Source of the DNA: Streptomyces regalis
GTDB taxonomy: Bacteria; Actinomycetota; Actinomycetes; Streptomycetales; Streptomycetaceae
Assembly (NCBI RefSeq): GCF_001509475.1
Contig: NZ_LLZG01000056.1
Location: 1 to 17,704, forward strand
Length of the DNA: 17,704 nt
Reading direction: 5' to 3'
Position numbers and translations under genes: made by a program. Below the pieces are notes generated by a model. The model was not told where the DNA came from and did not search any database. It saw only the letters and a list, made by a program, of their open reading frames with translations. Shown here piece by piece: positions 7,900 through 15,537 of this stretch; position 1 is the stretch's first letter; every line of letters begins with the position of its first letter.

Positions 7900-7939
7900 C
7901 TCCCGCACGCGCACGTCAGCTCCCGCACGCGCACGTCGT
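7900..7939 (+). repeat. 20-base tandem duplication in the leader of the first M4 protease
   Basis: CTCCCGCACGCGCACGTC occurs at 7900-7917 and again at 7920-7937, giving two copies with a 20-base period (linkers AG and GT). It lies in the presumed untranslated leader, between the promoter module and the start codon. The second protease's leader lacks it, so it is probably a recent local duplication. Confidence 0.85.
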
Positions 7940-8027
7940 TCTGCGTACCACCTCGCTCTGCCCGGACGGCCCACCCGCCGGCCGGTCTCCCCTGGCCGCG
8001 TGATCCGCGGCCGCGCAGAAGGAGTCA

Positions 8028-10097
8028 GTGTTGAGAGACAGTTCCTCCCACAGACGCACCTCCCACACGACGCGTCGTCACACCACGCACCGCCGGGCCG
8101 CCGCAGTGGCCCTCGTCGGTGTCGCCGCCCTGATCGCCGCGGCCGTCCAGACAGGCGCCGCCACCGCAGCCCCGGAGAAGGCACCGTCGGCTGCGGGCAA
8201 GGTCATACCGGGCGCCGAGTCCGTCAAGCTCTCCCCCGCCCAGCGCGCCGAGCTGCTGCGCGAGGCCAACGCCACCAAGGCGGACACCGCGAAGGACCTG
8301 GGCCTCGGCGCCAAGGAGAAGCTGGTCGTCCGTGACGTCGTCAAGGACGGCAACGGCTCGGTCCACACCCGCTACGAGCGGACCTACGACGGCCTGCCCG
8401 TCCTCGGCGGCGACCTGGTCGTCGAGACCGCCAAGTCCGGCGCGACCGAGGCCGTCACCAAGGCCACCCGCGCCGCCATCAAGCCGGCCACCACCACGGC
8501 CGCCGTACCCGCGGCCAAGGCCGAGAAGCAGGCCCTGGCCGCCGCGAAGGCGGAGGACGCCAAGAGCCCCGACGTCAACCGGGCGCCGCGCAAGGTGATC
8601 TGGGCCGCGAACGGCAAGCCGACCGTGGCGTACGAGACGGTCGTCGGCGGCTTCCAGCACGACGGCACTCCGCAGGAACTGCACGTCGTCACCGACGCCA
8701 CCACCGGCGCGAAGCTGTACGAGTGGGAGGCGATCGAGACCGGCACCGGCAACACGGTGTACAGCGGCACGGTGACTCTCGGCACCACGCAGTCCGGTTC
8801 GACGTACAACCTCACCGACGGCGCGCGCGGCGGTCACAAGACCTACAACCTGAACCGCGGCACCTCCGGCACCGGCACCCTCTTCTCCGGCTCCGACGAC
8901 GTCTGGGGCAACGGCAGCCCGTCCAACCTGGAGTCCGCGGCCGCCGACGCGCACTACGGTGCGGCGCTGACCTGGGACTACTACAAGAACGTGCACGGCC
9001 GCAGCGGCATCCGCGGCGACGGGGTGGGCGCGTACTCCCGGGTGCACTACGGCAACAACTACGTCAACGCGTTCTGGTCCGACAGCTGCTTCTGCATGAC
9101 GTACGGCGACGGCTCGGGCAACGCCAACCCGCTGACGTCGATCGACGTGGCCGCGCACGAGATGACCCACGGGCTCACCTCCAACACGGCGGGCCTGAAC
9201 TACTCCGGCGAGTCCGGCGGTCTGAACGAGGCCACCTCCGACATCTTCGGCTCGACCGTCGAGTTCTACGCCAACAACTCCTCCGACGTCGGCGACTACC
9301 TCATCGGCGAGGAGATCAACATCAACGGCGACGGCACCCCGCTGCGCTACATGGACAAGCCCAGCAGGGACGGCTCGTCCAAGGACGCCTGGTACTCGGG
9401 CATCGGCTCGATCGACGTGCACTACTCGTCGGGCCCCGCCAACCACTTCTTCTACCTCCTGTCCGAGGGCAGCGGCACCAAGACCATCAACGGTGTCACC
9501 TACGACTCGCCCACCTCGGACGGCCTTCCGGTCACCGGCATCGGCCGGGACAAGGCGGAGAAGATCTGGTTCCGCGCGCTGACCACCAAGTTCACCTCCA
9601 CGACCAACTACGCGGGCGCCCGCACGGGCACTCTCGCGGCGGCCGGTGAGCTGTACGGCACCACGAGCGCCGAGTACAAGGCCGTGCAGGACGCCTGGGC
9701 GGGCGTCAACGTGGGCACGCGCTCCGACGGCGGAGGCGGCGGTGGCGGTACGTCCTTCGAGAGCGGAACCGACGTATCGATTCCGGACAACGGGGCGGCC
9801 GTGACGTCCCCGATCACCGTGTCCGGCCGTACCGGCAACGCGCCCTCCAACCTCCAGGTCGCCGTGGACATCGTCCACACCTACGTCGGTGACCTCAAGG
9901 TTGACCTGGTCGCCCCCGACGGCACGGCGTACACGCTGAAGGGGTACGGCACCGGCGGCAGCTCGGACAACCTCAACACCACGTACACGGTGAACGCGTC
10001 CTCCGAAGTCGCCAACGGCGTCTGGCAGTTGCGGGTCCAGGACAACGCGGCCATCGACACCGGCTACATCAACAGCTGGAAGCTCACCTTCCCGTAG
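8028..10097 (+). CDS. Secreted M4 (thermolysin-family) zinc metalloprotease with C-terminal P domain
   Basis: This 689-residue preproprotein has an Arg-rich signal peptide (hydrophobic core about 24-46, ending ATAAPEKAP). Next come an FTP/PepSY-type propeptide (about 65-235, with HTRYERTYDGLPVLGGDL) and the M4 catalytic domain (about 240-563). HEMTH at 377-381 gives zinc ligands His377 and His381 and catalytic Glu378; the third ligand is Glu401 in GGLNEATSD, and His465 in DVHYSSGPAN matches the thermolysin transition-state His. Seven glycines (568-574) link to a P/proprotein-convertase domain (575-689) ending DTGYINSWKLTF. GTG at 8028 is taken as the start; TTG at 8031 is equally possible, being better spaced (6 bases) from AGAAGGAG. 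It is a close paralogue of the next gene. The likely role is extracellular protein breakdown, self-processed after export; P domains usually aid folding or substrate contact. Confidence 0.95.
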   Translation: MLRDSSSHRRTSHTTRRHTTHRRAAAVALVGVAALIAAAVQTGAATAAPEKAPSAAGKVIPGAESVKLSPAQRAELLREANATKADTAKDLGLGAKEKLVVRDVVKDGNGSVHTRYERTYDGLPVLGGDLVVETAKSGATEAVTKATRAAIKPATTTAAVPAAKAEKQALAAAKAEDAKSPDVNRAPRKVIWAANGKPTVAYETVVGGFQHDGTPQELHVVTDATTGAKLYEWEAIETGTGNTVYSGTVTLGTTQSGSTYNLTDGARGGHKTYNLNRGTSGTGTLFSGSDDVWGNGSPSNLESAAADAHYGAALTWDYYKNVHGRSGIRGDGVGAYSRVHYGNNYVNAFWSDSCFCMTYGDGSGNANPLTSIDVAAHEMTHGLTSNTAGLNYSGESGGLNEATSDIFGSTVEFYANNSSDVGDYLIGEEININGDGTPLRYMDKPSRDGSSKDAWYSGIGSIDVHYSSGPANHFFYLLSEGSGTKTINGVTYDSPTSDGLPVTGIGRDKAEKIWFRALTTKFTSTTNYAGARTGTLAAAGELYGTTSAEYKAVQDAWAGVNVGTRSDGGGGGGGTSFESGTDVSIPDNGAAVTSPITVSGRTGNAPSNLQVAVDIVHTYVGDLKVDLVAPDGTAYTLKGYGTGGSSDNLNTTYTVNASSEVANGVWQLRVQDNAAIDTGYINSWKLTFP

Positions 10098-10122
10098 GCC
10101 CGTTCGCGGTCTGCCATGGACA

Positions 10123-10165
10123 GGGCGCCGTCCCGGCGGGTTCAACTCCCGCTGGGACGGCGCCC
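10123..10165 (+). terminator. Hairpin terminator after the first M4 protease
   Basis: The stem 10123-10140 pairs with 10148-10165 over 18 base pairs with a single G-T wobble, around a 7-base loop (TTCAACT). GGGCGCCGTCCC pairs with GGGACGGCGCCC. It begins 26 bases after the stop and separates the two protease transcripts. Confidence 0.9.
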
Positions 10166-10187
10166 GTTCACATTTCAGAAACATTTA

Positions 10188-10257
10188 CCGGACAGTCAAG
10201 TTTCGGCCAACATCACCACACCCTCCTGACATGTACGCGCCCCAGGTGTCACTCTTC
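10188..10257 (+). promoter_or_regulatory. Conserved upstream module of the second M4 protease
   Basis: The blocks are CCGGACA (10188-10194), CGGCCAAC (10204-10211), TCCTGACA (10224-10231) and CACTCTTC (10250-10257). The last three have the same 12- and 18-base gaps as in the first protease's upstream region, while the sequence between blocks differs. A transcription start shortly after 10257 would leave a leader of about 45 bases before the GTG at 10309. Confidence 0.6.
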
Positions 10258-10308
10258 GTGCACCCGCCGCACAAGCACCACAGCACTTCCCCCACAAAAG
10301 GAGCTCGT

Positions 10309-11964
10309 GTGACCCCCCTCTACGCGCGTCGCAAGCGCACCACTCTGGCCATCGCCACCGCCGTGGCGGCCGGAGTCCTCCTCACCACCGGTCTGACCAC
10401 CGGCACTTCGGCCGCCGCCCCCGTGGACGCCGGCACCAAGGCCACGCCGCTCGCCGTCCCGGTCGCGCTCGCCCCCGCGGCGCGCACCGCCCTCGTCAAG
10501 GACCAGCAGGCCGAGGCCGCCGAGACCGCTGACGCGATAGGCCTGGGTGCCCAGGAGAGACTGGTCGTCAAGGACGTCGTCAAGGACGCCGACGGCACGC
10601 TCCACACCCGCTACGAGCGCACCTACGCGGGCCTGCCCGTCCTCGGCGGCGACCTGGTCGTCCACGAGTCGGCGTCCGGCGCAACCAAGGGCGTCACCAA
10701 GGCGACGAAGGCCACCATCAAGGTCGCCTCGCTCAAGCCGGCGATCACCGCGGCCAAGGCCGAGGGCCAGGCCGTGAAGCTGGCCAAGGCGGCCGGCTCG
10801 GAGAAGACCGAGGCGGACAGCGCGCCCCGCAAGGTGATCTGGGCCGCGAACGGCAAGCCGACCCTCGCCTACGAGACGGTCGTCGGCGGCCTCCAGGAGG
10901 ACGGCACCCCGAACGAGCTGCACGTCATCACCGACGCGGCCACCGGCAAGAAGCTCTACGAGTACCAGGGCATCGAGACCGGCAGCGGCAAAAGCCTCTA
11001 CTCGGGCACGGTCACCCTCGGCACCACCCTGTCGGGTTCGACGTACAGCCTCACCGACGGCGGGCGCGGCGGCCACAAGACGTACGACAAGGCCCGCAGC
11101 ACCAGCTCCTCCGCGGGCACACTGTTCACCGACGCGGACGACACCTGGGGCACCGGCGCGGCGTCCAACAGCCAGACCGCCGCCGTCGACGCCGCCTACG
11201 GCGCCCAGACGACCTGGGACTACTACAAGAACACCTTCGGCCGCAGCGGCATCAAGAACGACGGCAAGGCCGCCTACTCCCGCGTCCACTACGGCAACGC
11301 GTACGTCAACGCCTTCTGGTCCGACAGCTGCTTCTGCATGACGTACGGCGACGGCGAGGGCAACACGAAGCCCCTCACCTCGCTGGACGTGGCCGGCCAC
11401 GAGATGACCCACGGCGTCACGTCGAACACGGCGGGCCTGAACTACAGCGGCGAGTCGGGCGGCCTCAACGAGGCGACCTCCGACATCTTCGGCACGGCGG
11501 TGGAGTTCTACGCGGCGAACTCCTCCGACCCCGGTGACTACCTCATCGGCGAGAAGATCGACATCAATGGTGACGGCACCCCGCTGCGCTACATGGACAA
11601 GCCCAGCAAGGACGGCAACTCCGCCGACGCCTGGTCGTCCTCGCTGGGCGGCCTGGACGTCCACTACTCGTCGGGCCCGGCGAACCACTTCTTCTACCTC
11701 CTGTCGGAGGGCAGCGGCGCCAAGACGATCAACGGGGTGAGCTACAACTCCCCGACGTCCAACGGCTCCACGGTCACCGGCATCGGCCGCGCCAAGGCCG
11801 CCGCGATCTGGTACAAGGCCCTGACCGAGTACATGACGTCGACGACCAACTACAAGGCCGCCCGCACGGCGACCCTGAGCGCGGCGTCCGCCCTGTACGG
11901 CGGCACCGGCAGCACGGAGTACAAGGCGGTGGCGGCCGCGTGGTCGGCGGTCAACGTCAGCTGA
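10309..11964 (+). CDS. Secreted M4 (thermolysin-family) zinc metalloprotease without P domain
   Basis: The protein has 551 residues from the GTG at 10309, which has AAAAGGAG 5 bases upstream and begins MTPLYARRKRTTLAIA, a normal signal peptide (cleavage near TSAAAPVDA). An ATG at 10231 in the same frame is rejected because it lies inside the shared promoter block and would put 26 odd residues before the signal. An FTP/PepSY-type propeptide (HTRYERTYAGLPVLGGDL) precedes the catalytic domain. Zinc ligands are His364 and His368 in HEMTH and Glu388 in NEATSD; the catalytic base is Glu365 and the acid His is His452. It ends AAWSAVNVS, where its upstream paralogue continues into a glycine linker and P domain. 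The two proteins share long identical stretches, so they arose by gene duplication. It presumably acts outside the cell on proteins. Confidence 0.95.
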   Translation: MTPLYARRKRTTLAIATAVAAGVLLTTGLTTGTSAAAPVDAGTKATPLAVPVALAPAARTALVKDQQAEAAETADAIGLGAQERLVVKDVVKDADGTLHTRYERTYAGLPVLGGDLVVHESASGATKGVTKATKATIKVASLKPAITAAKAEGQAVKLAKAAGSEKTEADSAPRKVIWAANGKPTLAYETVVGGLQEDGTPNELHVITDAATGKKLYEYQGIETGSGKSLYSGTVTLGTTLSGSTYSLTDGGRGGHKTYDKARSTSSSAGTLFTDADDTWGTGAASNSQTAAVDAAYGAQTTWDYYKNTFGRSGIKNDGKAAYSRVHYGNAYVNAFWSDSCFCMTYGDGEGNTKPLTSLDVAGHEMTHGVTSNTAGLNYSGESGGLNEATSDIFGTAVEFYAANSSDPGDYLIGEKIDINGDGTPLRYMDKPSKDGNSADAWSSSLGGLDVHYSSGPANHFFYLLSEGSGAKTINGVSYNSPTSNGSTVTGIGRAKAAAIWYKALTEYMTSTTNYKAARTATLSAASALYGGTGSTEYKAVAAAWSAVNVS

Positions 11965-12006
11965 CCGCAGGCCTGTTGAAGCAGGGCCGACCGCAAGACT
12001 GAGTGG

Positions 12007-12043
12007 GGCGGCACCCGGGACGAAGGCATCCCCGGGTGCCGCC
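12007..12043 (+). terminator. Hairpin terminator after the second M4 protease
   Basis: A perfect 13-base-pair stem, GGCGGCACCCGGG (12007-12019) against CCCGGGTGCCGCC (12031-12043), encloses an 11-base loop and is followed by TTA. It lies only 15 bases before the next start codon, so that gene must have its own start of transcription or be shielded by the hairpin. Confidence 0.85.
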
Positions 12044-12044
12044 T

Positions 12045-12050
12045 TACGCT
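12045..12050 (+). promoter_or_regulatory. Possible -10 box (TACGCT) for a leaderless DUF1990 mRNA
   Basis: TACGCT fits the TAnnnT form of a housekeeping -10 box and ends 8 bases before the ATG at 12059. Transcription would then start at or next to the A of the start codon. No ribosome binding site precedes this ATG. The -35 position would fall in the terminator loop and has no good match. Confidence 0.4.
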
Positions 12051-12058
12051 TGGGACCC

Positions 12059-12571
12059 ATGTCCTTCACGTACGACGACGTCGGCGCGACCCGGGAACCC
12101 GGCTTCTGCCCGCCCGGCTTCCATCCCCTGCACGTACGCACCCGCATAGGCGAGGGCGAGGAGGTCTTCCGCAGAGCCGCCGGCGCGGTCATGACCTGGG
12201 AGATGCACCGCGCGATGGGCGTCGGCATAGACGCGTCGGCCGACCGCGCGGCCCCCGACGTCGATGTCACGGTCACCCTCGCCGGCATGATCAAGGCGCC
12301 GTGCCGGGTGGTGTGGACGGTGGAGGAGCCCCGCCGCATCGGCTGGGCGTACGGCACGCTTTCCGGCCACCCCGAGTGCGGGGAGGAGTCGTTCATCGTG
12401 GACCGCACGGGGGACGGCACGGTGTGGCTGACGGTGAACGCGTTCAGCCGGGGGGCGAAGTGGTACGCCCGGGCGGGGGGACCGGCCACCCGGGGCTTGC
12501 AGCATGCCTATGCGCGGCGGTGCGGCAACGTGCTGCGGCAGCTGTGCGAGCGAGAGCTCGAGGAGGGCTGA
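12059..12571 (+). CDS. DUF1990 family protein
   Basis: This 170-residue soluble protein starts MSFTYDDVGATRE. The features I recognise as DUF1990 are the FTYxDVGAT start, the HPLHVRTRIGEG segment followed by WEMHRAMGV, then PCRVVWTVEEPRRIGWAYGT, GHPECGEESF and FSRGAKWYAR. The family has a START/SRPBCC-like fold and no established biochemical role. There is no signal peptide or membrane segment. A TTG nine bases upstream is in frame but has no ribosome binding site; the ATG matches the family start better. The gene converges with glgP, whose stop lies 25 bases beyond this one. Its placement between proteases and glycogen genes gives no clear functional hint. Confidence 0.88.
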   Translation: MSFTYDDVGATREPGFCPPGFHPLHVRTRIGEGEEVFRRAAGAVMTWEMHRAMGVGIDASADRAAPDVDVTVTLAGMIKAPCRVVWTVEEPRRIGWAYGTLSGHPECGEESFIVDRTGDGTVWLTVNAFSRGAKWYARAGGPATRGLQHAYARRCGNVLRQLCERELEEG

Positions 12572-12589
12572 GGACCACCCCCAGCCCTC
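12563..12589. terminator. Bidirectional hairpin between convergent DUF1990 gene and glgP
   Basis: GAGGGCTG (12563-12570) pairs perfectly with CAGCCCTC (12582-12589) over an 11-base loop. It overlaps the stop of the + gene and lies just beyond the stop of the - gene, so it could end transcription from both sides. The stem is short (8 base pairs). Confidence 0.55.
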
Positions 12590-12596
12590 GATCGGG

Positions 12597-15215
12597 TCAC
12601 CGCATCAACACCCCCGCCCCCTCCCCCACGTCCTCCGAAGGCACCGCCACCAGCCCCAGCTCCGCCCCGGACGCCAGCAACCGATGAGCCGGAAGAATCC
12701 GGACGGTATAGCCGTACGGCCCCGTCCGGTCCAGGGACAGCGGTCCCTCGTACACCCACCGTCCCTCCGCGTCCGGGCTCCCCGCCGACTTCAGCGGTAC
12801 CGTCGAGGCGTCCGCGATGCGGTCCTCGGAGTCCACCCGCCCCGAGACCGCCTGGACCTCGACGTCGTCCGGCCCGAGGTCGCCCAGGCCCACCCGCACC
12901 CGGAGACTGAGCGTCGAGCCGAGTTCCGCGGTGGGGGTCACGGCGGACGTCTCCACGTGGTCGACGGTGACGCCGTGCCAGGCCGAACGGACCCGTGCCT
13001 TCCAGGCCGCCAGCTCGCGCGCCGCGTCCGGTGTCATCGCGCGGTGGGCGTGTGCGGCCGGGGTGTAGAGGCGCTCGACGTATTCGCGGACCATCCTGCC
13101 CGCCAGGACCTTCGGGCCCAGCAGTGTCAGGGTCTGGCGGACCATCTCGATCCAGCGGTCCGGCAGGCCGCCCTGGCCGCGCTCGTAGAAGCGAGGCGTG
13201 ACGCGTTGTTCCAGCAGGTCGTACAGCGCCGCCGCCTCCACGTCGTCGCGGTGGTCGGGGTCCGTGCCGGTGCCGTCCGCGGTGGGGATGGCCCAGCCGA
13301 AGTCCGGCTGGAACCATTCGTCCCACCAGCCGTCCAGGACGGAGAGGTTCAAACACCCGTTCAGGGCCGCCTTCATGCCCGATGTGCCGCACGCCTCCAA
13401 CGGCCTGAGCGGGTTGTTCAGCCAGATGTCGCAGCCGGGGTACAGCTTCTGCGCCATCGCCATGCCGTAGTCCGGCAGGAAGACGATGCGGTGGCGGACT
13501 CGCGGGTCGTCGGCGAACCTCACCAACTCCTGGATCAGGCGCTTTCCGCCGTCGTCCGCCGGGTGCGCCTTGCCCGCCACCACGATCTGGATCGGGCGCT
13601 CCGGGTGCAGGAGCAGGTCCATCAGGCGGTCGCGGTCGCGGAGCATCAGCGTGAGGCGCTTGTACGACGGGACCCGGCGCGCGAAGCCGATCGTCAGGAC
13701 GTCGGGGTCCAGGACGCCGTCGATCCAGCCCAGCTCGGCCGTCCCGGCGCCGCGCTGCCGCCAGGAGGTGCGCAGCCGGTCCCGTACCTCCGTCACCAGC
13801 TGCTCGCGCAGGTTCCGGCGCAGCTCCCAGATGTCCTGGTCGGGGATCTCCGCGACCGCGTCCCAGCGGTCCGAGCCGCCGACGGTCATGGCGTCCTCGG
13901 TGCGCCGGCCGCCGATCTGGCGGGCGCCGAGACGGAAGACCTCGGGGGCGACCCAGGTCGGCGCGTGGACACCGTTGGTGACCGAGGTGATGGGTACCTC
14001 GTCGGGGTCGAATCCCGGCCACAGTCCCGAGAACATCTCGCGGCTGACGTTGCCATGGAGGAGTGAGACACCGTTCGCGCGCTGGCCCAGGCGCAGGCCC
14101 ATGACCGCCATGTTGAAGAGGTTGGGTTCGCCGCCGGGGTAGGTCTCCATGCCGAGCTGGAGGATGCGCTCGACCTCGATGCTCGGGAGTTCGGCGTCGG
14201 GGCCGAAGTGGTGGGCGACCAGCTCGCGGTCGAAGCGGTCGATGCCGGCCGGGACGGGGGTGTGGGTGGTGAAGACCGTGCCGGCGCGGACGGCTTCCAG
14301 CGCCGAGTCGAAGTCGAGGCCCTCGGTGTGGAGTTCGGCGATGCGCTCCAGGCCCAGGAAACCGGCGTGGCCCTCGTTGGTGTGGAAGACCTCGGGGGTC
14401 GGGTGCCCGGTCAGACGGCAGTACGTCCGGACCGCCCGCACTCCTCCTATGCCCAGCAGCATCTCCTGCAGCAGGCGGTGCTCGCTGCCGCCGCCGTACA
14501 GGCGGTCGGTCACCCCGCGTTCGCCGAGGCCGTTCTCCTCGACGTCCGAGTCGAGCATCAGCAGGGGGACGCGGCCGACCTGGGCGAGCCAGACGCGGGC
14601 GTGCAGCTGCCGGCCGCCTGGCAGGGCGAGGGAGATCCGGGCGGGCGTGCCGTCGGGTTCCTTCAGGAGGGCCACGGGCAGCTCGTGGGGGTCCAGGACC
14701 GGGTAGTGCTCCTGCTGCCAGCCGTCCCGGGACAGGGTCTGCCGGAAGTAGCCGTGCCGGTACAGCAGCCCGACCCCGATGAGGGGTACGCCGAGGTCGC
14801 TGGCCGCCTTGAGGTGGTCGCCGGCGAGGATGCCGAGGCCGCCGGAGTACTGGGGCAGGGCGGCCGTGATGCCGAACTCGGGGGAGAAGTAGGCGACGGC
14901 GGCGGGGAGTTCGGCGGACTGGCCCTGGTACCAGCGCTCGCCCGTGACGTAGTCGTTGAGGTCGCCGGCGACCGCCGTCAGCCGGCGCAGGAACCGGCGG
15001 TCCTCGGCCAGCTCCGCGAGCCGCCCGGGCGACACGCTGCCCAGCAGCCGTACGGGGTCGTTGCCCGAGGCGGCCCAGCACTCGGGGTCCACGGACTGGA
15101 AGAGATCGCGGGTCTCGGCATGCCAGGACCAGCGCAGATTGCGGGCCAGATCGCTCAGCGGCCGGAGGGCTTCGGGGAGGACTGGACGGACGGTGAATCG
15201 ACGGATCGCCTTCAC
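12597..15215 (-). CDS. glgP: Alpha-glucan (glycogen) phosphorylase
   Basis: This 872-residue enzyme releases glucose 1-phosphate from alpha-1,4-glucan with a pyridoxal phosphate cofactor, in the cytoplasm. The start is the GTG at 15215 (VKAIRRFTVRPVLPEALR), with GAGGTG 5 bases upstream; the frame stays open for another 52 codons to 15371, but those residues are low-complexity and unlike the family. The N-terminal DUF3417 domain (NLRWSWHAETRDLF) marks the bacterial/archaeal type rather than the classical muscle or E. coli MalP type. Other motifs are SPEFGI, HTNEGHAGF, TTHTPVPAGIDRF, SVTNGVHAPTW and the cofactor-binding EACGTSGMKAALNG (Lys615). Length fits the mycobacterial GlgP type. It is divergent from the S8 protease gene and near glgE, tying it to the GlgE-pathway glucan cycle. 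Confidence 0.96.
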   Translation of the reverse strand: MKAIRRFTVRPVLPEALRPLSDLARNLRWSWHAETRDLFQSVDPECWAASGNDPVRLLGSVSPGRLAELAEDRRFLRRLTAVAGDLNDYVTGERWYQGQSAELPAAVAYFSPEFGITAALPQYSGGLGILAGDHLKAASDLGVPLIGVGLLYRHGYFRQTLSRDGWQQEHYPVLDPHELPVALLKEPDGTPARISLALPGGRQLHARVWLAQVGRVPLLMLDSDVEENGLGERGVTDRLYGGGSEHRLLQEMLLGIGGVRAVRTYCRLTGHPTPEVFHTNEGHAGFLGLERIAELHTEGLDFDSALEAVRAGTVFTTHTPVPAGIDRFDRELVAHHFGPDAELPSIEVERILQLGMETYPGGEPNLFNMAVMGLRLGQRANGVSLLHGNVSREMFSGLWPGFDPDEVPITSVTNGVHAPTWVAPEVFRLGARQIGGRRTEDAMTVGGSDRWDAVAEIPDQDIWELRRNLREQLVTEVRDRLRTSWRQRGAGTAELGWIDGVLDPDVLTIGFARRVPSYKRLTLMLRDRDRLMDLLLHPERPIQIVVAGKAHPADDGGKRLIQELVRFADDPRVRHRIVFLPDYGMAMAQKLYPGCDIWLNNPLRPLEACGTSGMKAALNGCLNLSVLDGWWDEWFQPDFGWAIPTADGTGTDPDHRDDVEAAALYDLLEQRVTPRFYERGQGGLPDRWIEMVRQTLTLLGPKVLAGRMVREYVERLYTPAAHAHRAMTPDAARELAAWKARVRSAWHGVTVDHVETSAVTPTAELGSTLSLRVRVGLGDLGPDDVEVQAVSGRVDSEDRIADASTVPLKSAGSPDAEGRWVYEGPLSLDRTGPYGYTVRILPAHRLLASGAELGLVAVPSEDVGEGAGVLMR

Positions 15216-15242
15216 GGTGTCACCTCGGGCAGCGCGTGGCAG

Positions 15243-15266
15243 GGGACGCACGGCGGTGTGCGTCCC
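15243..15266 (-). promoter_or_regulatory. Perfect hairpin in the glgP leader
   Basis: GGGACGCAC (15243-15251) pairs with GTGCGTCCC (15258-15266), 9 base pairs around a 6-base loop. On the glgP mRNA it ends 27 bases before the start codon and about 15 bases before the GAGGTG ribosome binding site. It could be a leader control element, an mRNA-stability stem, or a protein-binding dyad in DNA. Confidence 0.5.
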
Positions 15267-15300
15267 GTCATCGCCCCCGACGGTATCGGTATGCGGGGCT

Positions 15301-15331
15301 TCGTAACCACAGTGCGTTTTGCGGCTGTCAA
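15301..15331 (-). promoter_or_regulatory. Possible glgP promoter
   Basis: Read on the - strand, TTGACA (15331-15326) is a perfect -35 box. TTACGA (15306-15301) lies 19 bases downstream as a weak -10. The leader would be about 80 bases and would include the hairpin at 15243-15266. The -35 is good, but the -10 and spacing are poor. Confidence 0.35.
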
Positions 15332-15537
15332 GCGGAGAGGGAAGAGCACGTCCGTCCGAAAAGCGCCGCAACCTTTACACATCCCCCATAGCCGATATGG
15401 CCGATTCCGCCCCCGTAGGCCTCCTTGTGGCGACTTCTCACGTCACGAGAGGCTGACCGGTGGCGCACCGGCCCACGTCGGGTGCACCGGGCGAACCAGG
15501 GCCGCCGTGCGCCGAGTTGAGGAGGGGAACTCACACC

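Larger units (their letters stand above)
7735..8027 (+). other. Intergenic leader and promoter region of the first M4 protease
   Basis: This 293-base stretch has no convincing gene. It holds the four-block upstream module (7770-7842), a 20-base tandem duplication (7900-7939), and the ribosome binding site AGAAGGAG (8017-8024). If transcription starts just after CACTCTTC, the untranslated leader would be about 175-185 bases, long for this organism group. Confidence 0.6.
15216..15537. other. Divergent intergenic region between glgP and the S8 protease gene
   Basis: The 322 bases contain no convincing gene. Towards glgP lie a leader hairpin (15243-15266) and a possible promoter (15301-15331). 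Towards the S8 gene there is a direct repeat GCCGAT at 15391-15396 and 15400-15405 (9-base period), the dyad CCGGTG-GCG-CACCGG at 15457-15471, the palindrome GGTGCACC at 15481-15488, and the ribosome binding site GAGGAGGGG. I cannot place a clear + strand promoter. Confidence 0.6.

Noticed and set aside
12508..15081. Second long - strand frame over glgP
   Set aside because: This is a different frame of the same bases as glgP, and its product is Arg/Pro-rich. The glgP frame contains all phosphorylase motifs.
15216..15371. Extension of glgP to an upstream start at 15371
   Set aside because: The extra 52 residues do not resemble the family start, and they cover the probable promoter and leader hairpin. 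GTG 15215 has a good ribosome binding site and the standard KAIRRFTVRP beginning.
15391..15405. Direct repeat of GCCGAT upstream of the S8 gene as a regulator site
   Set aside because: Two 6-base copies with a 9-base period can arise by chance in this composition, and no second promoter in the window shares them. It is noted only in the intergenic entry.
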